A stretch of DNA of 51,635 nucleotides from Gammaproteobacteria bacterium (GTDB taxonomy: Bacteria > Pseudomonadota > Gammaproteobacteria > Pseudomonadales > Pseudohongiellaceae), in assembly GCA_030427065.1 (NCBI GenBank), contig JAUHWU010000008.1, positions 1 through 51,635 on the forward strand, in the 5' to 3' direction. Shown here in pieces: positions 28,406 to 38,624 of this stretch. The notes beneath the pieces were generated by a model. That model was not told where the DNA came from, made no database searches, and was given only the letters and a program-made list of their open reading frames with translations. The first letter of the stretch is position 1. The number at the start of each line of letters is the position of its first letter. The translations under genes and the position numbers were made by a program.

Positions 28406-31252
28406 CAGGAAGTGACCGGTATGGCTGCCTTTGACTTTGGCCACTTGCTCCGGGGTGCCGGTGGCAATAATCTGGCCGCCTTCGTCGCCGCCTTCAGGAC
28501 CAAGATCCACAATCCAGTCAGCGGTCTTGATGACATCCAGATTGTGCTCGATAACGACAATGGTATTGCCATGATCGCGCAGGCGGTGCAGCACGTTTAA
28601 TAACTGCTTGATATCGTGGAAATGCAAACCGGTGGTGGGCTCATCGAGAATATACAGGGTTTGGCCGGTATCGCGTTTGGATAATTCCCTGGCCAGCTTC
28701 ACGCGCTGGGCTTCCCCACCGGACAGGGTGGTGGCGGACTGACCCAGTCGGATATAGGAAAGCCCGACTTCCATCAGGGTTTGCAGCTTGCGCGCAATCT
28801 GGGGCACCGGGTCGAAAAACTCCCGCGCATCCTCAATGGTCATATCCAGGACTTCATGAATATTTTTGCCTTTGTATTTTACTTCCAGGGTTTCGCGGTT
28901 ATAGCGTTTACCCTTGCAGATATCACACATCACATAGATGTCCGGCAGGAAATGCATTTCCACTTTCACCAGGCCGTCGCCCTGACAGGCTTCGCAGCGC
29001 CCACCCTTGACGTTGAAACTGAAACGTCCGGGTTTGTAACCGCGGGAACGGGATTCCTGGGTAGCTGAAAACAGCTCGCGCACCGGCGTAAAAATACCGG
29101 TATAGGTGGCCGGGTTGGAACGTGGCGTGCGCCCGATCGGGCTTTGATCAATATCCACCACCTTGTCCAGTTGCTGCAGGCCGTCCAGTTTGTCATAGGG
29201 CGCCGCATCCAGTGTGGAGGCACGATTTAGCAGGGTCGCTGCCAGCGGATAGAGGGTATTGTTGATCAAAGTGGATTTACCGGAACCCGAGACACCAGTG
29301 ATACAGGTCATCAGGCCAAGGGGAATTTCCAGCGTCACATTTTTCAGGTTGTTGCCGCGTGCACCACTAAGCACCAGCTGTTTTTTCGGGTCGTTTTCAA
29401 CACGCTGATCAGGAATTTCGATGCGTTCCTTGCCGGACAGATAGCGACCGGTCAGGGAGTTCTTGTTCTTGATAATCTGTTCCACCGTGCCCTGGGCAAC
29501 CACTTCACCGCCATGAACACCGGCGCCGGGACCAATATCAATAACATGGTCAGCGGTGTAAATCGCGTCTTCATCATGTTCGACAACAATGACGGTATTA
29601 CCAATATCACGCAGATGTTTCAGGGTTTTTAGCAGACGGTCGTTGTCCCGTTGATGCAAGCCAATGGAGGGTTCATCCAGTATATACATCACGCCCACCA
29701 GTCCTGCACCGATCTGGCTGGCCAGACGAATACGCTGGGCTTCGCCGCCGGATAAGGTATCCGCACTACGATTCAGGGTCAGGTAGTTCAATCCCACATC
29801 AATCAGAAAGCGCAGGCGGTCATCAATTTCCTTGAGAATCTTTTCAGCGATACTGGCTTTCTTGCCGCGAAATTTCAGGCCATTGAAATAGGCAGCAGCC
29901 CCGGCAATGGTCATCGCGGTAATTTCGGGTAAAGCGTGTTTATCAATAAAGACATGACGGGCATCCCTTCGCAGGCGTGTGCCCTGGCAGTCCGGGCAAT
30001 GTTGCGAGCTCAGGTATTTTGAGAATTCTTCTCGTACCGTGTTGGAATCGGTTTCCCGGTAGCGGCGTTCCATGTTCGGTAATATGCCCTCAAACGGATG
30101 ACTGCGGGTAAAGTTATCGCCGCGTTCATTAACAAAGGTGAAATCGACTTTCTCTGTGCCGCTGCCATGGAGAATGATTTTCTGGAATTTTTTCGGCAGC
30201 TTTTTCCATGGTGTCTCCAGGGAAAAGTCATAATGCTCGGCCAGTGAACACAGTAACTGGAAATAATAAATATTGCGGCGATCCCAGCGTCGAATAGCGC
30301 CCTCGGCGAGACTCAGACTGTCGTCGACGATCACTCTTTTTTCATCAAAAAACTGTTTCAGGCCCAGTCCGTCACAGGTTTCACAGGCGCCGGCCGGGTT
30401 ATTAAAGGAAAACAGCCTGGGCTCCAGTTCGGTAATGCTGTGGCCGCAGACGGGGCAGGCAAACAGGGAAGAGAAAACCAGATCAGCGGGTTTTTTCGCG
30501 CCCTTATTGCCCTTGCTCTTCTCATCTTCAGCGTCGTCATCCATAAAACTGGCAATCGCAATGCCGCTGGCAATTTGCAGGGCCGTTTCAAAGGATTCCG
30601 CCAGACGTTGTTCCATATCGGGTCTTACCTTGAAGCGATCAATAACCGCCTCAATGGTGTGTTTCTTGTTTTTGTCCAGTGCCGGCGGGTATTCCAGTTC
30701 AGTGACAATGCCATTGACGCGGGCCCTGATGAAACCACTGGTCTTTAGCTCATTAAAGACATGCACATGCTCGCCCTTACGTTCCCGAACAATAGGCGCG
30801 AGCAACATGATGCGGCTGCCTTCCGGCAGGGCCAGCACCTGGTCCACCATCTGGCTGACGGTTTGGGCCTCGAGTTTTTTGTGGTGATCAGGGCAATAGG
30901 GGTCGCCAACCCTGGCAAACAACAGGCGCAGATAGTCATAGATTTCCGTGATTGTGCCCACGGTAGAGCGCGGATTGTGGGAGGTGGACTTCTGCTCGAT
31001 GGAGATTGCCGGGGACAGCCCGGAGATCTGATCCATATCCGGTTTGTCCATCATCGACAGGAATTGCCTGGCATAGGTGGACAGGGATTCCACATAGCGG
31101 CGCTGGCCTTCAGCGTAAAGGGTGTCAAAAGCGAGAGAAGATTTGCCTGAGCCTGAGATACCGGTGATGACTACCAGTTTGTCCCGGGGGATGGTCAGAT
31201 CAATATTTTTCAGGTTATGGGTGCGAGCCCCCCTGACGATGATGTTATCCAT
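28388..31252 (-). CDS. uvrA: Excinuclease ABC subunit A (UvrA)
   Basis: Damage-recognition ATPase of nucleotide excision repair; it dimerises and loads UvrB. Visible are Walker [10 protein letters not shown] and GVSGSGKST, zinc-finger CxxC pairs ([27 protein letters not shown]) and two ABC signatures ([21 protein letters not shown]). The start at 31252 begins [16 protein letters not shown], matching the family's usual N-terminus, and gives 954 residues. A TTG-initiated extension to 31339 adds 29 unconserved residues without a ribosome site. It diverges from ssb, as in many gammaproteobacteria. Confidence 0.97.
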   Translation of the reverse strand: MDNIIVRGARTHNLKNIDLTIPRDKLVVITGISGSGKSSLAFDTLYAEGQRRYVESLSTYARQFLSMMDKPDMDQISGLSPAISIEQKSTSHNPRSTVGTITEIYDYLRLLFARVGDPYCPDHHKKLEAQTVSQMVDQVLALPEGSRIMLLAPIVRERKGEHVHVFNELKTSGFIRARVNGIVTELEYPPALDKNKKHTIEAVIDRFKVRPDMEQRLAESFETALQIASGIAIASFMDDDAEDEKSKGNKGAKKPADLVFSSLFACPVCGHSITELEPRLFSFNNPAGACETCDGLGLKQFFDEKRVIVDDSLSLAEGAIRRWDRRNIYYFQLLCSLAEHYDFSLETPWKKLPKKFQKIILHGSGTEKVDFTFVNERGDNFTRSHPFEGILPNMERRYRETDSNTVREEFSKYLSSQHCPDCQGTRLRRDARHVFIDKHALPEITAMTIAGAAAYFNGLKFRGKKASIAEKILKEIDDRLRFLIDVGLNYLTLNRSADTLSGGEAQRIRLASQIGAGLVGVMYILDEPSIGLHQRDNDRLLKTLKHLRDIGNTVIVVEHDEDAIYTADHVIDIGPGAGVHGGEVVAQGTVEQIIKNKNSLTGRYLSGKERIEIPDQRVENDPKKQLVLSGARGNNLKNVTLEIPLGLMTCITGVSGSGKSTLINNTLYPLAATLLNRASTLDAAPYDKLDGLQQLDKVVDIDQSPIGRTPRSNPATYTGIFTPVRELFSATQESRSRGYKPGRFSFNVKGGRCEACQGDGLVKVEMHFLPDIYVMCDICKGKRYNRETLEVKYKGKNIHEVLDMTIEDAREFFDPVPQIARKLQTLMEVGLSYIRLGQSATTLSGGEAQRVKLARELSKRDTGQTLYILDEPTTGLHFHDIKQLLNVLHRLRDHGNTIVVIEHNLDVIKTADWIVDLGPEGGDEGGQIIATGTPEQVAKVKGSHTGHFLKKILA

Positions 31253-31488
31253 GTGGCTGATAGTGGGTACCTTTTTTCCTTTATTGTCTGTCTTGGTTAA
31301 ATAGTGAGTGGTCGTTTGTGTTACTTGTTCGGCTTGCAAGCGCTATTGGATGTTTTAATCACAGGTTCCCTGGGCGAAAGGAAAAATCAAACCCGCAATT
31401 ATACTCCGGAAAGCTATTTATGATCGAATTTTTTCAGAAGCATGCTAGACTTGATGTATAAGTTATTATTCATTTCCTGGAGGGTGTT

Positions 31489-31980
31489 GTGGCGAGTAGA
31501 GGTATCAATAAAGTAATTCTGGTCGGTAATGTCGGGGGAGACCCGGAAACACGTTATATGCCCAACGGCAATGCCGTCACTAATATTACCCTGGCCACAA
31601 GTGAGACCTGGAAAGACAAAAACACCGGTGAGCAACAGGAACGCACGGAATGGCACAGAATCACTTTTTACCAGCGCCTGGCAGAAATTGTTGCCGAATA
31701 TGTCCGCAAAGGGTCGAAACTTTATGTCGAAGGCAGACTGCAGACCCGTTCCTGGGAACAGGATGGAGTCAAACGTTATGCCACAGATATTATTGCCAAT
31801 GAGGTGCAGATGCTGGACAGCCGTGGTGGAAATGCCGGCGCTGGTGGCGGCGGTTACCAGGCCCAGCCTTCAGGTTCCTCGCAAGCGCCTGCCCGTTCTC
31901 CAGCACAACAGGGTGGCGGAGCTGCACCGCAGCAGGCTCCTGCTGATATGGATAGCTTTGACGACGATATTCCTTTCTAG
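31489..31980 (+). CDS. ssb: Single-stranded DNA-binding protein
   Basis: An OB-fold protein of 163 residues with the typical start [22 protein letters not shown] Gly/Gln/Pro-rich linker follows, and the acidic tail ends [10 protein letters not shown], the tip that binds partner proteins such as RecQ and PriA. The start is GTG, preceded by CTGGAGGG. It acts at replication forks and in repair. Divergent from uvrA; the 236 bp between them holds no clear LexA box. Confidence 0.97.
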   Translation: MASRGINKVILVGNVGGDPETRYMPNGNAVTNITLATSETWKDKNTGEQQERTEWHRITFYQRLAEIVAEYVRKGSKLYVEGRLQTRSWEQDGVKRYATDIIANEVQMLDSRGGNAGAGGGGYQAQPSGSSQAPARSPAQQGGGAAPQQAPADMDSFDDDIPF

Positions 31981-32224
31981 GAATATCGTTTCAGGCCTGA
32001 GGCACCGATTGATTGCTGCAGGCCATAATATTGTTCCATTCACTGGTCATCGTTTTTCTTATTGCCAGGGTTCCCGGGATTTACTCTGGCACTATTGCAA
32101 AAGTGAAATTCATCATTCAGTTAAATCTCTGCAAAACCCTTTTCAGGTTAAGCCGGATATTTCCCTGTTACGTGGAAAGTCCGGTAAGCTATCGCATAAT
32201 TCATTTCAAGAGTTTTCATAAGCC

Positions 32225-33268
32225 GTGAAGTTACTAGTATTTGGCGCCAATAGTCAGCTTGGTCAGGAATTGGTCCGGCTATTGACCGATGCACAGATCG
32301 AGTTTTCTGCTCTGAATACTGACCAGCTTGATGTGCTGAAGCCGAAGGAAGTGGTTAAAGCGGTCAGTCGAATCAATCCCACTCAGTTGATTAACGTATC
32401 GACCTACTCAAATCTGCAAAAAGCGGAAAGTGACCCCGAAGCGGCAAAAAGATGCGACCTGATCAATACCGATGGCGTTACTGCCCTGGCGCGGGTTTGC
32501 AAGCAGCTTAATATCCCCATCATCCACCACTCCTCCAGTTATGTCTTTGATGGGCAGAAAAAAGAAACCTATGACGAGGAAGATGAAGCCAATCCGGTTT
32601 GCAGTTATGGCAAAAGTAAATGGTATGGAGAACGCACCCTCAGAGAGGAAACGCAGAAGCATATTATCCTGCGCACAGACTGGCTTTTCAGTGCCCACCG
32701 CAATAAATATTTTCTCAACCTGATTGATTCCTGCAAGAAAAATGCAGGCAAGATCAGTATCGTGGACAACCGCTTCAGCCCCACCCATGCAGGCGATGCG
32801 GCGCGGGTGATTCTAGGCATGGTCAAGCAAGTGGATTGTAATGCTGAAGTATGGGGAACCTACCATTACAACGCCATGCAACCGGTTAATCAGGACCAGT
32901 TTGTGATGCATGTGCTGGAAGAAGCGGCCAGGCTGGATCCGGCGCTTGATAAGGTATTGCCTTCTCTGGAGATAGAGTTGCTGCCGGTGGAGCGTCCCTA
33001 TATTCGTAATTCTGCTCTCAACGTCAGGAAAATTATGGGCACATTTGGCATTAAGCAGCATTCGCGGGGTCCTGGTATTACCGCTGTGCTGGAAGAAATT
33101 TACGGGATCGAAAAAGAAAAGCCGCCAGCTCAAAGCAATCATGCTGTTGTAGCAGACGACAAGGAAAACCAGGCCAGGACAACAACCAGGGCAAAGCGTA
33201 AAAAAAACCCGGCTAAAAAACCAGGACAGTCGTCGCCGCCCGCCAAAAAAGCCGCAAAGCAAAAATAG
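32225..33268 (+). CDS. RmlD-family NAD(P)-dependent reductase with lysine-rich tail
   Basis: 347 residues. The N-terminus is a short-chain Rossmann fold with GANSQLGQEL, a YGKSK active-site motif (YxxxK) and NVSTYSNLQKAE, as in dTDP-4-dehydrorhamnose reductase. Residues past about 300 form a basic tail (AKRKKNPAKKPGQSSPPAKK) absent from ordinary RmlD. The other rml genes are not nearby, so rhamnose synthesis is unproved and the reaction may differ. The start is GTG with little upstream signal. Its end overlaps the convergent TauE gene by 56 bp. Confidence 0.8.
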   Translation: MKLLVFGANSQLGQELVRLLTDAQIEFSALNTDQLDVLKPKEVVKAVSRINPTQLINVSTYSNLQKAESDPEAAKRCDLINTDGVTALARVCKQLNIPIIHHSSSYVFDGQKKETYDEEDEANPVCSYGKSKWYGERTLREETQKHIILRTDWLFSAHRNKYFLNLIDSCKKNAGKISIVDNRFSPTHAGDAARVILGMVKQVDCNAEVWGTYHYNAMQPVNQDQFVMHVLEEAARLDPALDKVLPSLEIELLPVERPYIRNSALNVRKIMGTFGIKQHSRGPGITAVLEEIYGIEKEKPPAQSNHAVVADDKENQARTTTRAKRKKNPAKKPGQSSPPAKKAAKQK

Positions 33269-33959
33269 TCACCATTGCCTTGATCAGGCGCCGGAAAAAA
33301 ATATCCGGCATAAGATTCAGCGAATATTTTCCCACTGTCGTGCCAGCAATCCCGGTAAGCCATGAAAGCAGAATGACTGGCAGCCATGTCAGGTAATCAA
33401 AGCCTGCCAGGAAATAGCCCGCCGTCTTGAATACTGACATTGCCAGTAAGGTACCGGCAATGGTGGCGACAATACTTTCCTTCGGCAATTTACTGTTAAC
33501 CATTAATGACTGCAGCAAGCCGCCGGCGCCTGAAACCGTCGACAAAAAGGTATGGATAATGCCGATCCAGAAATAAGGCTGCGGAATTTTGTCAGCCAAC
33601 ATCCTGGAGCCCTTGCTGCTCGGTACCCAACTGAACCAGAGCATGACAGTACCAAGCATTAGTGCGATGGCAGTTTCAGGCAGGCTGAAGTAAATCAATG
33701 TTCCCAGCAAGGCACCGATCACGGAGCCTGGAATAAAGGGCAGTGTGATATGCCAGGCAATGTGGCGATGAAACTGAAGCGTTCGTGTCACCTGGCCGGC
33801 AAACACAAAAACACCATTTAATGGAATTACGATGCTGATGGGCATGATTTGGGAGCAGCTTGCCAGAATCAACAGCCCACCGCCCATACCGGCGACGGTG
33901 GACAGGTAAGCACCCGCAAAGCAGATGGCAGGGACGAGGAAGATTAAATAATCACTCAC
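33213..33959 (-). CDS. TauE/SafE-family sulfite/anion exporter
   Basis: 248 residues with about 8 membrane spans; the family motif GMGGGLLILASC lies in the first loop, and GAGGLLQSLMV in the second half. Members carry sulfonates, sulfite or related anions across the inner membrane. The substrate is not shown. Its C-terminal codons overlap the last 56 bp of the RmlD-family gene on the other strand. Confidence 0.87.
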   Translation of the reverse strand: MSDYLIFLVPAICFAGAYLSTVAGMGGGLLILASCSQIMPISIVIPLNGVFVFAGQVTRTLQFHRHIAWHITLPFIPGSVIGALLGTLIYFSLPETAIALMLGTVMLWFSWVPSSKGSRMLADKIPQPYFWIGIIHTFLSTVSGAGGLLQSLMVNSKLPKESIVATIAGTLLAMSVFKTAGYFLAGFDYLTWLPVILLSWLTGIAGTTVGKYSLNLMPDIFFRRLIKAMVTIFALRLFWRAATTVLVF

Positions 33960-34010
33960 GGGGGACAGGCCTGGGGGAATGAGGGGGGCATTTTACATGA
34001 AAAATAGAGG

Positions 34011-34031
34011 CAAGAGACAAGAGACAAGAGA
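34011..34031 (+). repeat. Three tandem CAAGAGA heptamers
   Basis: CAAGAGA repeated three times without interruption, just upstream of the REP cluster, in a non-coding stretch. Confidence 0.8.
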
Positions 34032-34060
34032 CCCCGCTTTCCGGCTTCAATGGGTTTTCT

Positions 34061-34091
34061 GTAGGTCGGATAAGCGAAGCGCGATCCGACA
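34061..34091 (+). repeat. REP-like palindrome, copy 2
   Basis: GTAGGTCGGATAAGCGAAGCGCGATCCGACA: same arms as copy 1, with a shorter GCGAAGCGC core. Confidence 0.85.
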
Positions 34092-34173
34092 AAATACTGT
34101 TCCGCAAATATCTTCAGGTAAAAACTCACCCAACGAGCAAAACGTAATATGTAAGATACTTTCCAGGATAAAG

Positions 34174-34207
34174 AGGTCGGATAAGGACCGCAGGGACGCA
34201 TCCGACA
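34174..34207 (+). repeat. REP-like palindrome, copy 3
   Basis: AGGTCGGATAAGGACC...GGACGCATCCGACA between copies 2 and 4 in the same intergenic stretch. Confidence 0.75.
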
Positions 34208-34290
34208 GGGCGATCTTAGATCGCCTTTTTTGAGACTTGAGGGTTCTCTGCTGATACTGGTCATGCAAAATCTTCCCTGAATGAACGAGC

Positions 34291-34321
34291 TGTCGGATGG
34301 CGCCACGCTTATCCGACCTAC
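34291..34321 (-). repeat. REP-like palindrome, copy 4 (opposite orientation)
   Basis: TGTCGGATGGCGCCACGCTTATCCGACCTAC, the reverse orientation of copy 2. Copies 2-4 fill much of the 33960-34383 gene-free region upstream of moeA, in which no other feature was recognised. Confidence 0.85.
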
Positions 34322-34383
34322 AATTTGTGACTTGCCACCGGCGACCGTTGTAGAATAACGATCTCGTTTTCAGGATGTATTTT

Positions 34384-35598
34384 ATGTCTTCCGCCTTGAT
34401 TCCAATCGACAAAGCCCTGGATTTTTTGATGTCCGTTGCTGAAGAAAATCCCGATGTCATTACTGTAGCCTTGCCGCAGGCGCTGGGTTGTGTGCTGGCG
34501 GATTCCCAGCACGCCGCTTTTGATGTACCTGATTTTGATAACAGTGCCATGGATGGTTATGCCATCAATACGGCTGATATTCCTGAATCCGGTGTGACTC
34601 TTGATGTCTCACAGACCATTGCTGCTGGCCATGTAGGTTCACCGCTCAAATCAGGTACCGCCGCGCGAATTTTCACCGGCGGCAAGATTCCGCAAGGGGC
34701 GGATGCCGTCGTTATTCAGGAAAACACGCGAGCAGAAAATGGCCAGGTGACGATCTTGGGAATACCTGCAAAAGGCGAAAATATTCGCCTGCAGGGTCAT
34801 GACATTGAAAAAGGCAGTGAAGTATTAACCCGGGGCCATCAGCTGCGCGCGCAGGATCTTGGCATGCTTGCTTCACTGGGTATAGCCAGCGTATCGGTAA
34901 AGCGCCCATTGCGTGTGGCGATTATCAACACCGGTGATGAAGTGATTGCACCGGGCCAGCCCCTGGGTCCTGGCCAGATTTATGATTCCAACAGTTTTAC
35001 CCTTGAAGGCCTGCTCACAGGCATGGGCATGCAGGTTATCAAGAAGGGTATCGTCGAAGATTCATTGGCGAGCACCGAGGTAGCCCTGAAATCAGCGGCA
35101 AGCGATGCCGACTGTATTATTTCTACCGGTGGTGTATCCGTGGGAGATGAGGATCATGTGCGCCAGGCGGTGGAAAATCTCGGGGAATTGGGATTATGGA
35201 AGCTTGCCATAAAACCGGGCAAGCCTTTTTCCTATGGCAGGGTTGCAGGGGTTCCATTTTTTGGTTTGCCGGGGAATCCGGTTGCTGTGTTCGTGACCTT
35301 TTCCATGCTGGTCAGGCCCTACCTTTTAAAAATCCAGGGTTGCAGGACGCTGGCACCGCCATCACTACAGATTAAATCCGGGTTCTCTCTGGCGTCTGCT
35401 AACAGCCGGCTGGAATTCGTGCGTGTCAGGCTGCAAACCAATGCAAAGGGTGAACAGGTGTTGGAGGCGTTTGGCAACCAGGGCTCCAGTATCATGACCT
35501 CCCTGTCCTGGGCAGATGGGCTGGCTGAAATTCCCCTCGGTGAAACCGTTGCCTTGGATCAGTACCTGAAATTTATTCCCTTTAACGGCCTTCTATAA
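34384..35598 (+). CDS. moeA: Molybdopterin molybdenumtransferase
   Basis: Inserts molybdate into molybdopterin-AMP. It is 404 residues, normal for MoeA. Visible are FDNSAMDGYA, INTGDEVIAPG, DCIISTGGVSVGDEDHV and FGLPGNPVAVFVTF, which together cover the active-site region and the cofactor loop, and the C-terminal MoeA domain. It supplies the cofactor for the IorAB-type enzyme at 21.4-24.1 kb. The ATG at 34384 fits an AGG at 9 nt; one at 34375 is possible. No moaA-type genes are seen here. Confidence 0.95.
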   Translation: MSSALIPIDKALDFLMSVAEENPDVITVALPQALGCVLADSQHAAFDVPDFDNSAMDGYAINTADIPESGVTLDVSQTIAAGHVGSPLKSGTAARIFTGGKIPQGADAVVIQENTRAENGQVTILGIPAKGENIRLQGHDIEKGSEVLTRGHQLRAQDLGMLASLGIASVSVKRPLRVAIINTGDEVIAPGQPLGPGQIYDSNSFTLEGLLTGMGMQVIKKGIVEDSLASTEVALKSAASDADCIISTGGVSVGDEDHVRQAVENLGELGLWKLAIKPGKPFSYGRVAGVPFFGLPGNPVAVFVTFSMLVRPYLLKIQGCRTLAPPSLQIKSGFSLASANSRLEFVRVRLQTNAKGEQVLEAFGNQGSSIMTSLSWADGLAEIPLGETVALDQYLKFIPFNGLL

Positions 35599-35606
35599 TT
35601 AGTGAA

Positions 35607-36353
35607 ATGTTGAACAACGTAAACAAGACCGGGTTTGTCTGCGTACTGCTGGTGATTATGCTGGCTTCCTGTGCTGGTAATGAAAGCGCAAGCATAGTTT
35701 ATTCCGGCAGTAATGAAAGCAAGCCGGATGCCACTGACAGCGATACCCAGGGGGGGGCATCCCTGGAAGGACCGCTGAGCAATATCAGTGATCCCTTTGT
35801 TCGTCAGCGTATTCTCGCTGACATGCTTTATGAAGCGCGCCTGGCCTATGAGGATAATCGCCTGATGTCGCCTGCCGGAAGTAATGCCTATGACGGCTTC
35901 AAGGCTATTCTCGATTTTGAACCTGACAATGAAGTCGCCTTGCAGGGGATTCGTGATATTGTAATGCGCTATACCGAGCTGGCAGATGCGGCAACCAGGC
36001 TAGGTCAGTATGACAGTGCCCAAAGCTATCTCAATCGGGCTGCAGGAATCGGGGTAAACACGGGAGTTATAGCAGATGCCCGCCAGCGACTGGAGCAGGC
36101 CAGAGAAACCAGGATGGAAATCTTCGACCTCGACCCGGACGCCCTGACCAGCCGCAGCCTGGAAATGATGGTCGAACTTGGTGATATAGGCCAGCATATA
36201 CGCAATATAGAAGCAGTTTTTTTAATCAACGCGCGTACCGATGAAGAAGGCCGCTGGATCTATAAAATTATGCGCGAAGCGGTCGGGGGTTCGCGTTTGC
36301 GGGGCAACATTGGTATTGCCAGTGAGCCGAGCATTCAAGTGGTAATTCCATAG
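35607..36353 (+). CDS. Lipoprotein with TPR-like region, function unknown
   Basis: 248 residues with a lipobox (IMLASCAGN). A low-complexity Ser/Asp linker is followed by helical TPR-like content (LADMLYEARLAYEDNRL, then QYDSAQSYLNRAAGIGV). The C-terminus (SRLRGNIGIASEPSIQV) is not recognised. It begins 8 bp after moeA, so it may be cotranscribed. Confidence 0.7.
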   Translation: MLNNVNKTGFVCVLLVIMLASCAGNESASIVYSGSNESKPDATDSDTQGGASLEGPLSNISDPFVRQRILADMLYEARLAYEDNRLMSPAGSNAYDGFKAILDFEPDNEVALQGIRDIVMRYTELADAATRLGQYDSAQSYLNRAAGIGVNTGVIADARQRLEQARETRMEIFDLDPDALTSRSLEMMVELGDIGQHIRNIEAVFLINARTDEEGRWIYKIMREAVGGSRLRGNIGIASEPSIQVVIP

Positions 36354-36426
36354 CGAGAGGTGTTGATAGGCAAAACTGACACAGGCCAAAAATTTTCTGG
36401 TACTTATCGATAAGAGAACTGAAGAA

Positions 36427-36876
36427 ATGCAAAAATCATTGTTGGTATTTATTCTGCTACTGGGGCAAATCTCCGGAGCTGATGTTGCCATGGCGGCAGC
36501 TAATCCGGAGCTTCATGTTTCCAATGCCTATGTGCGGGGATTGCCTCCCGGTGTTGCCAATACTGCAGCCTATATGACACTGGAGAATAACTCTGATACG
36601 GATATTGTGCTCACTGGTGCCGAGACATCAGCATCAAAGTCTGCCTCCCTTCATGAAACGATAAATCGTAATGGTGGAATGACAATGGAGCACGTGATGT
36701 CTGCCACAATTCCGGCAAAAGGGAAGCTGGAATTAAAAACGGGTGGCTTGCATCTTATGCTGATGGGACTGAAACGCCCGTTGGGAAGTGGTGATACGGT
36801 AAGCCTGACCTTGAAGTTCGAAGGAGGTTTCGTAAAAACGATGGAAGTCCCTGTTATCAGTGTGCTTGATGAATAA
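36427..36876 (+). CDS. PCu(A)C-type periplasmic copper chaperone
   Basis: 149 residues, signal peptide ending near VAMAA. The copper site is His76, then ten residues to Met87, twenty-one to His109, then Met111: the exact H-x10-M-x21-H-x-M spacing of PCuAC. These proteins deliver Cu(I) to cytochrome oxidase and related enzymes in the periplasm. The gene sits 73 bp after the lipoprotein and is convergent with a small membrane protein, 2 bp apart. Confidence 0.93.
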   Translation: MQKSLLVFILLLGQISGADVAMAAANPELHVSNAYVRGLPPGVANTAAYMTLENNSDTDIVLTGAETSASKSASLHETINRNGGMTMEHVMSATIPAKGKLELKTGGLHLMLMGLKRPLGSGDTVSLTLKFEGGFVKTMEVPVISVLDE

Positions 36877-36878
36877 AT

Positions 36879-37178
36879 TTATTCTGCTTGCTCAGGGTAG
36901 TATCCCAGCGAGACGCTTTTGTTTACCGGGTGCTTGATGTTGATATAGGTCATAGTCCCGTAAGACATAAAAAAACCCGATACCGCACCCCAGTAACCCT
37001 GGATTAGAAGCAACTGGATAGCCGCAGAAATTAAAAACGTTAATAAGCCCCACAACAATCCACGCCGTTTTTCCAGTTCGGCAATCTGTGCCATGCAAAC
37101 GCTGAATAATAATGTCAGCACTTCAGTAAAAACCCGCTTTATGTTTTCTTCACCACAGTATACCGGCATTGTTTGCAC
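36879..37178 (-). CDS. Small membrane protein, start uncertain
   Basis: Up to 99 residues, with two or three hydrophobic spans (EVLTLLFSVCMAQIAELEKRR, then LLWGLLTFLISAAIQLLL). The first ATG/GTG lies upstream of a TATACT-like promoter word, so the true start may be the internal Met at 37094. No function is recognised. Confidence 0.5.
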   Translation of the reverse strand: MQTMPVYCGEENIKRVFTEVLTLLFSVCMAQIAELEKRRGLLWGLLTFLISAAIQLLLIQGYWGAVSGFFMSYGTMTYINIKHPVNKSVSLGYYPEQAE

Positions 37179-37318
37179 TGAGCTAAGGTCATTCGTAACA
37201 TCAGAAAATCAGCAATGAAGAAATTACTTTCGATGCCCAGCTGCGGGGAGTCATCAGTTATGCATATTCTACAAATGCGCGAAGCGCTGAATGTTTGTGT
37301 TCCACTTTGGGTTGAATA

Positions 37319-38242
37319 GTGAATTTTATTACGCGCCTGTTTCCATTGCTGGCCATTATGTCGGCTGCCATTGCCTATGTTTTTCCACAGCTTTTTACGC
37401 CTCTGGCAGGTTTTATTGTTCCGCTGCTGACGCTCATCATGTTTGCCATGGGCATGACCTTGAGACTGGAAAATTTTAAACAGGTACTGATCAGGCCGCA
37501 GGTCATTATGTTGGGGACCGGACTGCAGTTCCTGCTTATGCCATTATTTGCCTATATCCTGACCCATGTTTTTAGCATTTCCGGTGACCTGGCCATTGGC
37601 CTGATCCTGGTGGGCTGCTGCCCGGGCGGCACAGCGTCCAATGTGGTGTGTTACCTGGCAAAGGGCAACCTGGCCCTGTCTATTTCCCTGACTATGGTGT
37701 CCACCTTGTTGTCCGTGGTGGCGACGCCTTTTCTGACCTGGCTGTATATAGGACAGGCCATTGACGTGCCAATTACTGACATGATGCTAAGTATTCTGCA
37801 GATTGTCATTGTGCCGGTAATGTCGGGCCTGTTTATTAACACCTGGCTGGGCTCCAGGCTGGGCAAGTTGAATCCGCTGTTTCCGGCTGTTTCGGTGATA
37901 GCCATTGTTCTTATCATCGGTATCGTTGTCGCCTTGAACAGCAGTAACCTGATCACCATCAGCGTACTGCTTATCGTAGCAGTTCTTCTCCATAACCTGT
38001 TTGGTATTGGCAGTGCTTATGGTCTGTGCAAACTTTTACAGCTGGATGAAAGCACCTGTCGTACTATTGCCATAGAAGTTGGTATGCAGAATTCCGGCCT
38101 TGGCGTTGCACTGGCAACACAGTTTTACAGTGCTACGGCTGCTTTGCCGGGCGCGGTATTCAGTTTGTGGCATAACCTGTCCGGGTCTGTGTTGGCGGGA
38201 GCTTGGGGTAAACAGCAAAGCAGGGAGACAAATCATGGATAA
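37319..38242 (+). CDS. Bile acid:sodium symporter family (SBF) transporter
   Basis: 307 residues with about ten membrane spans. SBF motifs are visible: LIMFAMGMTLRLENF, GCCPGGTASNVVCYLAKGN and, near the end, IAIEVGMQNSGLGVALA. Sodium-coupled uptake of organic anions is the family activity; the substrate is unknown. GTG start. The last 8 bp overlap the cupin gene, indicating translational coupling. Confidence 0.93.
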   Translation: MNFITRLFPLLAIMSAAIAYVFPQLFTPLAGFIVPLLTLIMFAMGMTLRLENFKQVLIRPQVIMLGTGLQFLLMPLFAYILTHVFSISGDLAIGLILVGCCPGGTASNVVCYLAKGNLALSISLTMVSTLLSVVATPFLTWLYIGQAIDVPITDMMLSILQIVIVPVMSGLFINTWLGSRLGKLNPLFPAVSVIAIVLIIGIVVALNSSNLITISVLLIVAVLLHNLFGIGSAYGLCKLLQLDESTCRTIAIEVGMQNSGLGVALATQFYSATAALPGAVFSLWHNLSGSVLAGAWGKQQSRETNHG

Positions 38243-38624
38243 CGCCGGGGAGACAAACAGGCCGGATAATATTTTGGCCGGGATTCCTGAATCCCTGCCG
38301 GAAGAACTGGAACAGGTTCTGGCAGAAAATGAACATGTCAGTATCAGGCGTATCCTCTCCAGGGGACATTGTGCTCCGGCGCAGGGTTGGTATGAGCAGC
38401 AAGACAATGAATGGGTGCTGGTACTGAAAGGGGAAGCAATTCTTGAATTTACTAATAACAGCGAGCGACATATGCGCGCAGGCGACTACTGCTTTATTCC
38501 TGCACTGAAAAAGCACCGCGTGAAATGGACCCCGCAGCAAGAAGTCACGGTCTGGCTTGCCATTCATTTTCCAGTTCAGCAGCAGGATCAGGACGTGATC
38601 TCGGATGAGGAAGAACAATCATGA
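38235..38624 (+). CDS. Cupin-domain protein
   Basis: 129 residues. One cupin barrel, with [31 protein letters not shown] and [10 protein letters not shown]; the HRV and surrounding residues supply possible metal ligands. The ATG lies inside the end of the symporter gene, and the stop overlaps yaiI by 4 bp (ATGA), so the three genes are coupled. Function unknown. Confidence 0.87.
   Translation: MDNAGETNRPDNILAGIPESLPEELEQVLAENEHVSIRRILSRGHCAPAQGWYEQQDNEWVLVLKGEAILEFTNNSERHMRAGDYCFIPALKKHRVKWTPQQEVTVWLAIHFPVQQQDQDVISDEEEQS

Noticed and set aside
31253-31488. LexA box search between uvrA and ssb
   Set aside because: No palindrome of the E. coli form was found; the candidate ACAG near 31363 lacks its CTGT partner.
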